From contig CM033394.1 in NCBI GenBank assembly GCA_019426215.1, forward strand, positions 23,580,195 through 23,644,194: a stretch of DNA of 64,000 bases. The letters run 5' to 3'. Source of the DNA: Buddleja alternifolia (lineage: Eukaryota > Streptophyta > Magnoliopsida > Lamiales > Scrophulariaceae). The notes below the pieces were generated by a model. The model was not told the origin of the DNA. It was given only the letters and a program-made list of their open reading frames with translations, and did not search any database. Positions 34,986 through 47,523 of this stretch are shown in pieces. The stretch's first letter is position 1. Every line of letters begins with the position of its first letter. A program made the position numbers and the translations under genes.

Positions 34986-36494
34986 TGGTGATCCCAAGTG
35001 GCATACGAAAGGGTGTAGAAAAGGGGGGGTGTTGAATAGACCCTGAAGTCTTTTTCGACTTAAAAAATTTCATATCACTTCTAAAGGTTAGAACGCTTAG
35101 GAAACTGAGCGCTTGGATCAGGCGCTACAGTAAAGATAACTTAGACTTAATGATTTCGGCAATTTACCAAAGTAGGGTAATGCTTAGATCGCTTAATCAG
35201 GGTTAGCACAGCGGAAATGATTTTAAAGCTTTAGCGTTCGTATTGGTTAAATAGTCGCTTAGCAGATTTAGCTTGACTTTTTCAGAATAGATAAAATAAT
35301 ATAAAACAAGACAATAATGAAACTAAATGACACAAGATATATAAGGTTCACTGGGTGATGTAATCCTAACTACGTCCTTCTTCTCCTTTTTCACCTGGAA
35401 GGAATTTACTAAGTTGATTATCAAAGAATCCCACAGAATCTTCTACAAGGTAGTAAATAGGTGAAAATGATCTTCGGGCTCCTTGATCACACAGATTTCA
35501 GCACCAATGAAGATCTTCTTCTACAAGTTTCTCTCACTCAGAAATGCTGCCTGTAAGAGGTTTCAACAACTTTCTCAATCAGTTGAAAGGTTGAGGGTTT
35601 TATCACAAGGGTTTTTTTGTTTTTGGAAAGATCAAACAACTTGGAATATCTCGGTAAGAGTTTAGGTTTCTTCTTTGGAAGATGTTTGAGATATTTTTGA
35701 CTGTGTAGAATGTATGTAAAAAGCTTGAAGAATTTTGGCTATGGAGTTTCTAAGCTTTTTCTTTGACAGAGAATTTCAGCAAAAAAAATTTGTGCATGTA
35801 CGTATGTCTCCCTATTTTTAGTTTGCTGAAGTGAGGTATTTATAGGCAATTTCTTGTAATTATGTCTATTGGACACATGTAGGAGCGTGCCTTTCACGCG
35901 GCGTGTGATTCTTCCTTTTCTCTAACATTTCTGAAATCCTGTTGGTTCCGATTGGATGGGAGCTACTTTGAACTCTGAAATTCTGACAGTCTAGTCAAAA
36001 GGTTTCTTGTCCACAAATCATAATAGCTTATCACATTTAATGCACTTATCAGGCATTTAATGCATTTGAATTTATTTCCCGTTGGAAATAAATGTTCGTT
36101 GAATGATTGCATTTAAGTCCTTCATGACTTGAGGATTTATTTCAGGTGAATCTGATACTGATCGCTAGAGTGCTTTGAGCGCTTGATCCATGAATCCTGA
36201 AATAGTCCTTTAGCATTTGACAGACACTAAGGATAAAACTTCATCTTCATTTGACTTGAGACGCTGATCTTCAACTTCATCTCTAATAGACTCACCTAGA
36301 ATTCTATTCGCGATTCGGTATCTAATACTTAGTCTAAAATCTACAAAGATAAAAAATTACAAGCCTAACAAAATTACATACTTTCAAACACTTATACAAT
36401 TGATCTATGAAACATAAACTTACATTATATTTTGGGGTCTAACATAAAATCCTATTTTGTCATCATCAAAACATCTAACATGAAATTCCTAACA
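34986..36494 (-). repeat. Sire-3 5' LTR (1.51 kb)
   Basis: A full-length LTR preceded on the inner side by TGGTATCAGAGC. It is more diverged from the Sire-2 LTRs than those are from each other, consistent with an older insertion, as the nesting also requires. Confidence 0.85.
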
Positions 36495-37557
36495 CTTCCT
36501 CTTCAACCTGTTCTTCTTCCGGAGAAATAACAAAAGCGGCTGGTGGAGAAGGAGATTTAGGAGGAGGAGAGGGAGATTTCTTCTTTTTGGTCTCCTTCTT
36601 CTTCTGCTTCTTTGTTGGCTTGGCTGGCTCAGCGATTTTCAAGACGATTTTTCTTTTAGGTCACTTAACCACCACTTCTTCTGATGATGATGAAGAAGAC
36701 AATGTCGGTTGCTCCTCATCATCACTCCGAACAACTCCTTGAGCAAAAAGTTGCTCACGTTCTTCCTTGGGAATTGATGCACCACCCCGTCGCTTTGGTT
36801 TCAGCAATTCACTGATCATCTTCTTTCTGTAGAATTTAAACATTGGAACTCTTTTACCAGCGTTATTGACAAAACCGCTAGCGCTTAACAAAAGATTTAA
36901 AACAATCCCATAAGACTTGGGATTCACAGATTTTGCCATCGCTGCCTTAAAGCGATTAGAGATGTACCGAGACCAGTTTATCTTCAACTTGGTCAAAATG
37001 ACAGTCATCATCTTGTATTGAGTGTTGGAGATCTTATCAAAGATTCCTTTCGGAAATTTGATTATTTTGTAGTAGATATCTGCCAGAATGACATATTCTC
37101 CTTTCATGCCATTCTTCTTGAAATTCGCCTCATACACAGCCTCCACGTTATCCATCTTGACCAGATCCCAAATCGTAGTGGCATCTCCAAGGGTTACTTC
37201 TTTAACTTCTCCACCATCATTAGGTAGTTGCAGTAGGGACGATAGAAGTTGAGGGGTGAGAACGAAGGTTTCTTGGGCAAAAGGAAATACGCAAGAGATA
37301 GAATTCTTATCGTCTGAAATCACAGCATTTTGAATGGAGAACAAGGTTTCTTCATCGTGAAGATTGGAATGGGAAGTCAACATTTGTCTTAGACCTGATT
37401 CTTCAATGAGAGGAAGAATGGTCCTTAAAGAGAAGTTTTAGTTTCCAAAAAGATACTCCCAATTTACCAGAAATCCAGCTTTAACTGTTACTGGCTTCTC
37501 GGTCTTGGATTTAGCCGATTTTCCGGCGGCAGTTTTTAAAGACTTTGGTGCCGCCAT
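36495..37557 (-). pseudogene. Sire-4 env-like gene, 5' part
   Basis: The ATG at 37557 opens MAAPKSLKTAAGKSAKSKT, and the frame follows the Sire-2 env-like exon 1: FLVNWEYLF, FVLTPQLLSSLL, KGEYVILADI, NWSRYISNRFK, then the Lys/Pro-rich linker. There is a stop at 37438-37440 (at a Gln position) and a TGA at 36661-36663 where Sire-2 has CGA. Conservation is spread along the whole stretch, so this was a real protein gene in the family. The part that would include the introns has been lost to the Sire-3 insertion. Confidence 0.75.
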
Positions 37558-38040
37558 TGATGAAAGAGTGAAGCTTTGAGAGTGTTTTGGAAGAAAGCCT
37601 TTTTTCCTTGAGAGAATTTTTACAGCAAAGGGAATTTTGAAAGTGATAAAGTTTTTCTGCAAAAATTGGAAGGGTTTAAATAGAAGCAAAATGTAACTCC
37701 TCAAATTCTTAGATACAAGCCACGAATTAAAATAATTAATTTGGAAATGAAGAAAATTAAATCTGAGTCATTTATTCATAAAGACAAATGTAAAAAGGCG
37801 CGATAAATTAGGTTAAGTGCTGTGAAATAAAGAATTTGGAGTCCACAGTTTTTTTTTTTAAGAAACGTTTGAGATTTTGAAAATGTTCAGCATGAGTTGC
37901 ACGTGCCTGATAGTACACTGACACGTACCCAAACACCTGCATTTACTGAACCACCTATTTTAGATAGTAATTATTAACCGTCAGTTTGATTTGATAGGAG
38001 CGCGTGGGCAATTGTCAAATCTTACCTTTTTGGAGCGCGT
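37558..38040 (-). promoter_or_regulatory. Sire-4 promoter-like spacer
   Basis: TATTTAAA at 37682-37675, 118 bp before the ATG, is embedded in the same CTATTTAAACCCTTC context as Sire-2. One palindromic G-box CACGTG survives (37900-37905) with an ACGT core shortly after it. The two spacers have otherwise diverged, which makes the kept TATA word and distance notable. Confidence 0.45.
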
Positions 38041-38869
38041 GGTTAGTAAATTCAGTTCCTCTATCGCTTCTAATTCTCGTCACCTTTAAATTTTTTGATG
38101 TTTGTAATTGACGAATTAGCGTTGTGAGCTTGACACTAGTTTCATCTTTGGTTGTTAGAAATTCTACCCATGTATAGCGAGAGAAATCATCAACTATTAC
38201 TAGCGAGTACATTTTACCACTAACACTCATGATTTGAATTGGACCAAACAAATCTAAATGCAATAGTTCAAGAATTCTAGAAGTAGATAGATGAGGTTTC
38301 TTCTTAAAAGATGATTTGACTTGTTCACCCATTTGACATGCATCACATAAGCGACTTTTCTGAAATGGACCCTCAGGTAATCCCTCTACTAGATTTAGCA
38401 ATATTAACTGAGAGATTGCCTTAAAGTTGAAGTGATTCATTTTTCTATGCCATAGCCAACCCAATTCATTTTGATTCTTAGCAACAAAGCATGTAGGGTT
38501 GTTATCGATTGTTGAACCCCAATCCACTAAATATATATTATTTGTCCTTTTTTCTTTTAACTTAGTGGACTTAGTCTTAGCGTCGTTAACATAGCAACAG
38601 TCGCTTGAGAATTTGACTTCAAAGCTTTTATCACAAAATTGACTTATGCTTAACAAATTATGCTTAAGATCCTCAACATAATATACATCACTTATCATGA
38701 TGTTCCCCCTATGCATAATACCTATACCTTTGGAGTTATCACCGAATATAACTTGAGGACCGTTGATTGTATGATAGCTGACCAAGAGATCTTTTGAGCC
38801 AGTCATGTGCCTTGATGACCCATTATCAATGTACCAAACAGAAGTATCGATGTTGGCTCTAGGTACCTG
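38041..38869 (-). pseudogene. pol: Sire-4 protease and integrase N-part
   Basis: The frame is open, but the pol ATG has become ACG and the protease triad reads D-N-G instead of D-S-G. Gag-pre-integrase ([10 protein letters not shown]) and the integrase start ([24 protein letters not shown]) follow. The reading stops at the deletion junction, before the catalytic Glu. Confidence 0.8.
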
Positions 38870-38885
38870 CGTTTACAGGACAGTT

Positions 38886-39870
38886 CTAATTCTTCTTAGG
38901 TACCCATTTTGTCTTGGGTCCTTCAATGTTAGTGACTTTAGTTTGAATTAAAACTTTCGAAACCCATATTTGCCTTGTCTTCATTACGAGAAGATTGGCC
39001 TTCTTGGGTTTTGGTTTGTGTTGTGTGTGCTTTTTAGGTGTATAGTAATATCCTTGATTATAACAGTAATCATAGTCATAGTCATAATCATAATCATAAT
39101 CATCATAGTATCGATTATATGATCTAGATCTTTGAGGATATTGACGGTAGTATTTCCTTGGCACTGACTTAGGAGTCGCTTTTGGCGATTGACGCTTAGC
39201 TTGTATTTCACTTGTGGATGATTTCTCCTTAGCCTTTTGAGCGTTTGGATGAACCTTCTTTTGTGAGTCATTCTCTTTCATTTTTTCCTTATTGCCTGAG
39301 TTGGTATTGACCTTCTCATTTAGCCTCTTACCATTGTCCTTGGGTTCATTTAGCGTTTGACTGTTTGAACTCTTCTGAACAAAGAATACACCTTTTCCTT
39401 TGTTGGTTGCCGTAACCTTCGATGGTTTTGATATTTGACCAAATTTATTACAACCTAAACGGTCTTTTCACCAAAAAGTCTGGTTACCTATTTCACATTA
39501 TCTAGCTTTCTTGCCTTTGGATAATGATCAGATAAGCTGCTCTAATTTGGAAAGTTTAGTGATCAAATTAGCTTCTCTCTTGACTTTTATATCAATGTCA
39601 ATTTTTGGTTGAGTAATTTCACTCTCAAGCGATTGGTTCTTCTCAATACATTGTTGCTGAACTTGCAACTCTGCCTTGAGCGTCACTTTATCACTTGTGA
39701 GTAATGAAATGATATCAAAGTGATTTTGATATATTTTGGCGGCATCTTGACAATCTTTATAATACTCATTTACTTTGTCAAGTAATTCATCCTAAGAAAG
39801 AGGATGAGATAATTTATTGTTTACCTTAGATAGCGAGTCATCAGATGCTTCTTCATCTCTTGCCATAAGA
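38886..39870 (-). pseudogene. gag: Sire-4 gag C-terminal part
   Basis: Reads the coiled-coil-like segment, the Lys/Ser-rich region and the Tyr/Asp repeat (DYDYDYDYDY, then NQGYYYTPKK) to the usual gag end. A one-base loss near 39468 (CTAAACGGTC for CTAAACCGGTC) and further breaks upstream disrupt it. The knuckle and N-half are missing. Confidence 0.75.
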
Positions 39871-41650
39871 CTTCATCAAGGCACTTCTATGGATTATGAA
39901 CATCATCCGATTATCCATTCTTGCATTCGTTATAGACCCAAATTTCCTTAATTACATGGATACTCTCCAAGATCTCCATGAGTACCCAACTATACACGTT
40001 CTTGTCACTCCCATGATCAACAACTAATCTAGATGAATCCATTAATTTACATGAAATTCATTAGCTAGCCTCATGCACAATTACTAATATCCTTATTAAG
40101 TAATTTAAACACGTCTATCAAATCTGAACTAATGAATTAATTCACCTCACGGAAGTTCTCAATTCATCTTAAAGTATGTATTTGGTAGCCAATCATCTAC
40201 AAGCATTAAGCCCTCATGGATAGATTAATTCAAGCAAGAAATAAACCAATGAATATCAACAATCGATAATAATACTCAATATTACTTTTTAAAACCTAGA
40301 ATATTATTTAGCTACGCATAATTAAACAAGAAGAAGAAATAATTTGCATAAAATTAAGAAATCTCATGTTTAAAAATGGTGGAAAATAATAAAGAACAAT
40401 TTGGGAAGAAGATGAATTCAAGAAAAACCAAGAAGAACCCTCTGTTGATGGCAAGAATCAAGATTTCTCTTTCTTCTCTTCGAGAACTTTCTTTTCTTTC
40501 TCTCCAAGTTTTTGTTGGGATCGGTACAACCCTTGGGGACGCCGAGCACGGCGGAAGACATATAAATTTAAAAATAAAATGGCATCTGCGAAATTATGGC
40601 TAGGTTGACATGGTATCATCGGATACAAAAACTAGCCTAGAGATTACTTTACACGTGTTTATCTCTTTAAGACCAAAATTCAGCAACGTCTTTTTAAGCA
40701 ACTTCCTGCTACAGCTCTCCGGATGGATTTTCCCTAGTGCCCCAAGTGTTGCGCCTCTAAGTTTATCCACACCTTAGTTCGTACCCTCGATTATATCCAC
40801 CAGTGCTAGCAAGGAGAATATCGAATCTTGGCTTATGAGAAATGGGTAGGAATATATTTTGATGTTCTTCATACTCAACACATTAGTTGGAAGAATATAT
40901 GTGAAAGAGGTGGAAGAGATGGAGAGAAAGAATTAAAACTTAAAAGCCTTGTTATTATCTTATGAAAAATTCTTGAGAGAAACTTAATTGATTGTCGTTA
41001 TTGATTAATTCATTAATTAAAAACAACAACGCACATACATATATATTGGGCATATACACGCCCTACATACACATACACACTTAGTGTGTGAGTGTGTGTG
41101 TGTTCGCACTTACCTAAAAGGGCGTGTATATATGTACATGTTATTTTATTTAGTTTAGTTTTCATTCTTTCTCAAACTCTTTTCCTTAATTAATTGGATA
41201 TCTTTCCAACTAATTAGATACTTCCATATATTTGATATCATATCAAATATACCATATCTTATCAAATAAGATCTTTCCATATCTACAATATTTATCCTAT
41301 TCTATATTTATATGATCTTTCCATATCAATTAGTTACCTAATTAATTAAAATAGATCCTACCAAATATATTATAGAACAGATATATTAAATAAATATATA
41401 TATATACATAGACTTGATGAACAAGATAAAATCCTCCACCAAATCTAGGCACATATACACGCCCATGTGTATATATATATTTCTTCTTTCATATATTAAT
41501 TAATTAGACCAGTAATTAATTAATTAGTCTTTCCCAATTTAATAATCTAATATTAAATTATAAGACTATTATTAATTAAGACCACTTAATTAATTTATTC
41601 CTTTTTACTGATTAATTAATTCCAATAAATTAATCTCCGTGGTTTGATGT

Positions 41651-42842
41651 TGATATATGTTATTTTTACACAAGTTTTACCCCTTTTATCAACTTGATTT
41701 TGATTGTTTCTTTAATAATTTGATCACATATGATGCTTTGAACCCGGTTTGCTTTGACTTTTCAAATTGGGTTAACAGCCGGAGGAAAGAGCAAGAACCG
41801 AAGGCAAAATGAAACAATTTTTGGAACTTTTCAAGGCAACGCCGCGGCGTTCAACAAGCGAACGCCGCGGCGTTCGAGGCGGCAGTGTTGGCCTATAAAT
41901 ACCTCTTTTAGCCATTTTTTACCCTAACTCACCTTGGATATCAGCAACCACACGAAAATAGAGAGAGGGAGAGCTTAGAAGAGAAGATTAAAGGTCAAAA
42001 CATGGAGAATTCAACAAGGAATCCACATCTCTACAAGAATTAGGGAGTTTTTACATATTTGTTTCTTGAATTTGTTCAAATCTCCTATGACTTGTATGAT
42101 TTATATTTGCACTTTTGACATGAATATGAGCTAAACTTGTTTGATTGAGGCCATGGATAGGCCATTTATGTTATTTTGATTGTTGATTTGTTGGTGTTTA
42201 TTGGATTAATTTTGGTTTTAGCTATGTATTCAATATTTGATCTCAATGCTACATTTGCTTGATCACCAAGTGTTTGATAAAATGCCTAGGTTAGAGATCG
42301 AGAGATAATAACCTAGGGAAGATATAAACATTGAATACCCTATAGTTAAACCGACTAGAGATAGACTCGGTTTCTTTAGGTGGCTTTCCATTCACGTGGG
42401 GAATTCCTAGACCTTAAATGCATCCTCGTTAATCGGGTTTTCATATAGAGATATATAGGAAATCGTTACCAAGGGTAGGGTTGCTATGCTAAGAGATTGG
42501 GTAGTACGTACGTTAGGGAATTTCGCCTTAGCTAAATCAATCTAATAATCCAATAGAACCTAAATCACAATCTAAATGCATAATCGGTTGAACCATGTGC
42601 CTTGATCGCTTCTCTCTATTGTTTCCTCCCTTTATTTGGTGTGACGTTGCCTTAGTTTATTTTCTAGTATTTATTAATTAGTTAATCAACCTTTCTATCG
42701 ACCGATTTAACTTAGAATTCAGTAATATAGTAGTCTTGGTACTTAGATTATAGTTGTCCCTGCGGATACGATAACCCCGGACTTAGAAATCCACTTTACT
42801 ACTTACGCGACCTAGTTCTCTTGCTAGGATTTTGTCGTGTCA
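41651..42842 (+). mobile_element. Ty3/gypsy (Athila/Tat-like) solo LTR, 1.19 kb
   Basis: Starts TGATATATG, ends TTGTCGTGTCA, and is flanked by the exact duplication GATGT (41646-41650 and 42843-42847). The end resembles the Ath-1 LTR end (GCGTGTCA), and the stretch CATGTGCCTTGATCGC parallels CATGTGCCTTAGTCAT there, so it is a related but distinct Athila/Tat-like family on the plus strand. It carries two copies of the perfect palindrome AACGCCGCGGCGTT (41838-41851 and 41861-41874). Confidence 0.8.
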
Positions 42843-43526
42843 GATGTCTAGCAACATTGCCTCGACTTCCTACATGTTAATGATGAAAAATACAAACCTA
42901 TCCAAATTTCGATCTTTGTGTGAGTCGAATCCCTTCATCTTTTTCCCGTCTAAGACCGAGGGGTCGGCGACGGTCGAAACCCTAATAGTCTCAAAAACTA
43001 TGACTATGTTGGTTCAACTAATGATTCGGTCTTCTAAGCAGGGATCACCAATCCCTCTTATAAGACAATGCTCTGGCCAGAGACTTTTCGATCATTCAGT
43101 TCAGTCAACAACATAAGAAATACCGGATACTTATGACCTTAGATGAATCCCCTCCGACTGTCAATTGTTCCGCTATACTACCAGACTATACCCCAACATA
43201 CACGCCGTATGACTCTCCTGGAGTGCACGTGCATATCAAAGCAGAGTGGGTAGTACCCTTTCCAATGATATCTTAGGTCTAAGGATTATCTCACACTAAG
43301 AAAACCGAAGGACTCCAAGCTCAACAGTACCAACGAGGAATACTTGAGGGGCCGTTCAATCTCATATACGTATGGATCTTCATGCATGTATTGGCTATAC
43401 TAGCCATTGACAATGGAACGCGTCAACCTCTTGGAAGAGCTACACACATGAACAAGTCTTGTCGAGGCCAGTGATATTCCACATCTCACAGCCTCTATAA
43501 CTTGGAACAGATTTAAGATTTCGGTC

Positions 43527-44902
43527 TGACACGCTAGAAGCTAACGTGCTTTGGTAGCAAGTGCACTAGTCGTGTGTAGTAATAAAAGTGGACAAAAATA
43601 AGTCCGGGTTGTCGAACCATGGAGACTTGGATTTTTAGTTTCTGATTTTCAAAAAGACAAAAGACACTTAAAGTAAAGCGGTACTAAAACAATTAAGAAA
43701 ATGAAGGACGAAAGGAGGGAACAAGCTATGGATTAAACTTCACGTATGATAAAATGACCAAGGCACATGCTACAACCAAATCTACTCGTCAAATTATATG
43801 GGTTACTCCTCGAATTATTAGACTCCTATTGCTTTGGTGGAAACTCCTAAATTAATTATTACCCGATGTCTCGGCTCATAATAATTTTATGATTAGTTGA
43901 CGGTTCTCTAAATATGTCCATCCGAGAATCTAATCAAAAATCACGCATTAACGTTCTACAGCCTCCCCGAATAAATCCGGCTAACAACACCCGGGAATCT
44001 TTACCTATTTCTAGGAGCAATCCCTCATTTGTTTCGGGTGATGTGTTAATTCCCTTGCACCCTAATCTATCTTCTCTCGAACAACTAGATTAGGCAAGAT
44101 AGCAAGCATATGGTGATCAAACACATGATTGGCATAAAACTATAGAATTAACACACAAAGCAATAGGAGAATTAATACAAAAAGTAACTTCACATATATT
44201 GACTCATAAATTGGCCTTCACATGGCCTTAGTCTCACAAATTTAGCTCATAATCAATAACATAGAAGATTCTAATGTAGTCATATACATAATCATAGACA
44301 AGTATGTAATGAAAAACATATGAAAACTCCCTATATTGCTTAATTGATGATGTATCCGAGTCAAGAGCTTCAATCCCAAGCTAGATCTCCTTCTTAGCCT
44401 CTTAGAGTTGATGAAGAATGGCCCAAAACCCAGCAAATCGCCCCTAATCTCCCAGATTTTGAACCCTTCAAATGAATTGAAAACTCCTATTTATACATTC
44501 CAAAATCTATTATTGCGGTGCCTAGGCGCGCGTTGATTGGCGCCTAGGCGCCGCCTATGTGGCGTTGATTGGGGCATAAGTTCTGGGGCGCCTAGGCGTG
44601 GAGATAAATGGCGCCCGGGCGCGCGACATGTGGCGCCTAGGCGGGCGCTTCAAAACACTGATTTTTCTCTGCCTGGCTGATGCCTGGGCGCGGTAAAACT
44701 GGCGCCCGGGCGGGCGTTTCAGAAGTCAGAGCAAAGTGGATGAAACGAGTCGTCTTTTTCCCTTTTCTTCGTCCATCGTCGCTTACTACCTGAAATCACT
44801 TCACACAAATATTAAATGCACGAGTGGCACAAAATAAACCATATACGAGCCTAAATTGTCATTAAAAGGGCCTAAAAACTTATGCAAAAATGACTCCTAT
44901 CA
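43527..44902 (-). mobile_element. Athila solo LTR (Ath-2 family), 1.38 kb
   Basis: Minus strand: starts TGATAGGAGTC, ends TAGCGTGTCA, and is flanked by the exact duplication CGGTC (43522-43526 and 44903-44907). Its inner-end sequence is almost the same as the Ath-2 5' LTR at 63314-64000. It contains a cluster of GC-rich palindromes such as GGCGCCTAGGCGCC at about 44515-44720. Confidence 0.85.
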
Positions 44903-45761
44903 CGGTCTTTGAGAGCATTCCATATATATCTCGACCGTTCCTTTAACCATATGTAATCCTTGAGATATTTATCTATACTAACACTAATTACAACAATAAA
45001 GAAGTATCCCGTAAGGTTTGATATAATCAAAATGATAAGACTGATACAGTGTTAATGTTCAAGCCAATAGACGGCTCGCTGGGCACATAACACTTTCAGT
45101 TTTCTTTATTTCCCCTTTCTTCTCTTAATCACGTCCTCTCTCCAAAAGAAATTAAAAGTTGTTGTTTTCTTCTGACTTCTTATATAGGATTTGTAATTAT
45201 GAAAAGCCCAACTAGAAGACTAAAATTCGAGCCCAGTAAAAAAATATGAAAATCTACGCACTGCACAATGGTGCGGAATACTGGCACCAATGTGCCAATT
45301 CTGCTGTCCATTATTTTTCTTCACTTTTTCTTCAACTCAACTCTTTTCATTTCGACTCTCCTTTGCACTTATTTAAGTCTCTTAGTCCACCTCTTTCTCT
45401 TAAAAATGCCTTCATTTACTATTCAAATCATTCGCTCTTTGCCTACAAAAGTATTTAAATGACCTAGAAGCTAAAATACGCAAACACGAATAAAAACAAC
45501 TAAAAAGATTAACGCAAGGCACGAATTCAAGATAAATGTGAGGTAAAAACATAATAAAACAATGTTGCTTTTGAGACCTAACAAACACCTCCACACTTAG
45601 CCTTTTACTCATCCTCGAGTAAATCTAAAATAAACAAAGAAAATAACAAAACAAGATACCACCACTTTTGTAGGGAATACGATTGCACTTAGCACGTGCG
45701 ACAAGCCGTTAAACCCCTAGGTTACCTCTAGTGGACGAGTTTTGTCTCGTGAGGGTTTACA

Positions 45762-45842
45762 AAGTGGCTCGAAATAAACCATATACGAGCCTAAATTGTC
45801 ATTAAAAGGGCCTAAAAACTTAGGCAAAAACGACTCCTATCA
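45762..45842 (-). repeat. Ath-2 3' LTR stub
   Basis: On the minus strand it starts TGATAGGAGTCG after the PPT and matches the first 80 bases of the LTR at 44902-44822. It then stops abruptly against Ath-3 3' region sequence. The rest of the LTR is lost, probably by recombination between the two related Athila 3' regions. Confidence 0.75.
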
Positions 45843-47523
45843 ACCCCCCCAAACTTATCACTTGCTCGACCTCGAGTAAGAGAAAGCATAGAATACGAGC
45901 TCATCATCAAACACAGGGAGGTAAAAGAAAAGAAACTGCACAACTCACTTTCGTGGAGGAAACGGTTGCATTTAGTGGATGCAACAAGCCTTTGAACCCT
46001 TGAGTTACCCCAAAGGACGAGTTATAGTCTCGTGAGGGTTTACAGACGATCTACCCACAAAATCGAAAGATTTCAACCTCGATCACTCAACGTAAATTAC
46101 AATGATTAATAAAACACAATGGTATGAATTCACCTGTTTAAGCTCAAGTTACATATATATACACGTCACCCATTTGCTCATGTTACGCCTTAACATCGAA
46201 AAGATCATCCTAAGGGTGTAGTGTAGTAAAATCTCAAGTATTATAGTCGAGTGGCATTCTTACCACTTTTCACGCATTAATCCCATATTTATCAACTTTT
46301 GATTAGTCGCATGGTATGAGAATTAAATACAACTTCATAGCCACTAAAAAATAATTCATCACTTCATTCCACTTTCGACTTTAACTTATGCACTTTCAAC
46401 TCGAAACATTAGAGGCTAGACCATGTGCAATGTTCGATCCTCTTAGGCTTTCTACGACACACTTGTAACGAGCTTTAGGCCAATAACTTCCAAACCAGAC
46501 GGCTTTAGGGTATCAAGTGTAGAGACACTCCTAAGGGCTTAATCGCTCGAGTGTCAAAGGCCACAAAATCAAACTAGGTCCTTATTCACTTAACACTTGC
46601 ATTGGCTTGAGCTTAGCTCAAATTAGCATAATAGTACAGTATTCTAGGCATGGTGCTCTTCGCCCCCAGTATCTATTAAGCCTGACTTTTGCAGTCATAC
46701 CAATGTTCAACCTCTTTTTATTATTATTAAGCATACAAAGTTAACGTTCTCAACTCATAACACATGTGAAAATTCTAAGTTGATATTTTCGGGATCAAGC
46801 CTTTAAGTGTTTCAAAATGGTTTCCCACTCAACGCCTCTACCCTTGATTTATGTGCGTATGTGAAACATCTTAAAGATAATCTAATCATGTTTAGGGTCC
46901 CACATGCAAGGAACTATGTGTATAGTAATTAAAAACCAAATTGATAGAGAAAGCATACCATGTATTCAAGTTAACCATGCTCAATTCATCAGATGACGGG
47001 TTGAAATTCTATCCAAAATAAAATTAAAATTGCACACATTTCACATGTAGAGGTACAACAACCCCCCCCCCCAAACTTGGACCGAAATATGTAAAACATG
47101 AATAAACATGACTATAATGGATCTAGTGTACCCCCCCCCCCCCCACACACTTATCATGAACATTGTCCCCAATGCTCGAAAAAGAGAAGGGCAAAGTACA
47201 CGTCACCATAGGGGTGCTGAAAAGCAGACCCGAGTCCTCGAATGCAAATGTGTCCAAGAGTGGCAACAGCGGTGTGAGAAATCAATGCAACAACTACACA
47301 TTAAACGATGCTAGCCATACGAATCATCAAGCATTGGATAGAAATGAGAAACGAAACACAACCAACAACAAAACACAAGACAACTAAAACAAACATGCAT
47401 CTACTAAAAAAAAACGGAAGAAACAGAAATGAAATGACAGAAAAAAGAAAAAACTTACAGCTTGGGTTGCATCCCAAGAAGCGCTTGTTTATAGTCATTA
47501 GCTTGACTTTTGTGCGTTAAGGT
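45843..47523 (-). other. Ath-2 3' untranslated region with PPT and PPT-like tract
   Basis: No coding sequence. It is the inverted counterpart of 58040-59499 in Ath-1. Next to the LTR the minus strand reads AAGTTTGGGGGGGT, the PPT. About 1.3 kb upstream a second tract, on plus a run of 15 or so C at 47132-47147 beside ACACACTTATCATGAAC, matches the upstream G-run of Ath-1 (about 58204). Confidence 0.75.

Larger units (their letters stand above)
34751..36494 (-). mobile_element. Sire-3: Sirevirus 5' end (LTR, PBS, gag start)
   Basis: Minus strand: LTR 34986-36494 (TGTTAGGAATTTCATG to TGGGATCACCA), PBS 34972-34983, and the first 40 or so codons of gag from the ATG at 34870 (MAFNKMPKLVES), which run into the Sire-2 LTR. 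The rest of Sire-3 should lie beyond the other end of Sire-2 but is absent there. Its own LTR outer end is embedded in the env-like gene of Sire-4. Confidence 0.85.
36495..39870 (-). mobile_element. Sire-4: internally deleted Sirevirus remnant
   Basis: Minus strand: the 3' part of gag (from 39870), protease and integrase N-half (to about 38041), then directly the pol-env spacer and the start of the env-like gene, cut at 36494 by the Sire-3 LTR. Compared with Sire-2, about 2.8 kb (end of integrase, RT, RNase H) is missing at 38040. The gag 5' half and LTRs are lost; at 39870 the sequence switches to an Athila-like LTR. Confidence 0.8.
40513..45098 (-). mobile_element. Solo LTR of the Cop-5 family, carrying two nested solo LTRs
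   Basis: Minus strand: starts TGAAAGTGTTATGTGCCC, ends GATCCCAACA, and is flanked by the exact duplication GTTTT (40508-40512 and 45099-45103). After removing the two nested inserts it is about 2.0 kb and aligns with 13736-15922, apart from a deletion of about 190 bp near the first insert. There is no PBS or PPT beside it. The Cop-5 family thus has a second locus here, in opposite orientation to the one at 8199-17636. Confidence 0.85.
39871..45761 (-). mobile_element. Ath-3: Athila-like 3' LTR and 3' region, split by nested solo LTRs
   Basis: Minus strand: 45761-45584 resembles the 3' untranslated region of the Athila elements (the same GACAAAAC/CTCGTCC and CCTCACGAGAC words), ending in a PPT-like AAGTGTGGAGGTGTT. 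An LTR then starts TGTTAGGTCTC at 45583 and runs to 45099. It continues at 40512 beyond an inserted solo LTR and ends, truncated, at 39871 against Sire-4 gag. About 1.1 kb of LTR remains. It contains no coding sequence. Confidence 0.55.

Noticed and set aside
45246..45462. Two overlapping small ORFs rich in Phe and Leu
   Set aside because: They lie in Athila-like LTR sequence, with no homologue and no support from related copies.
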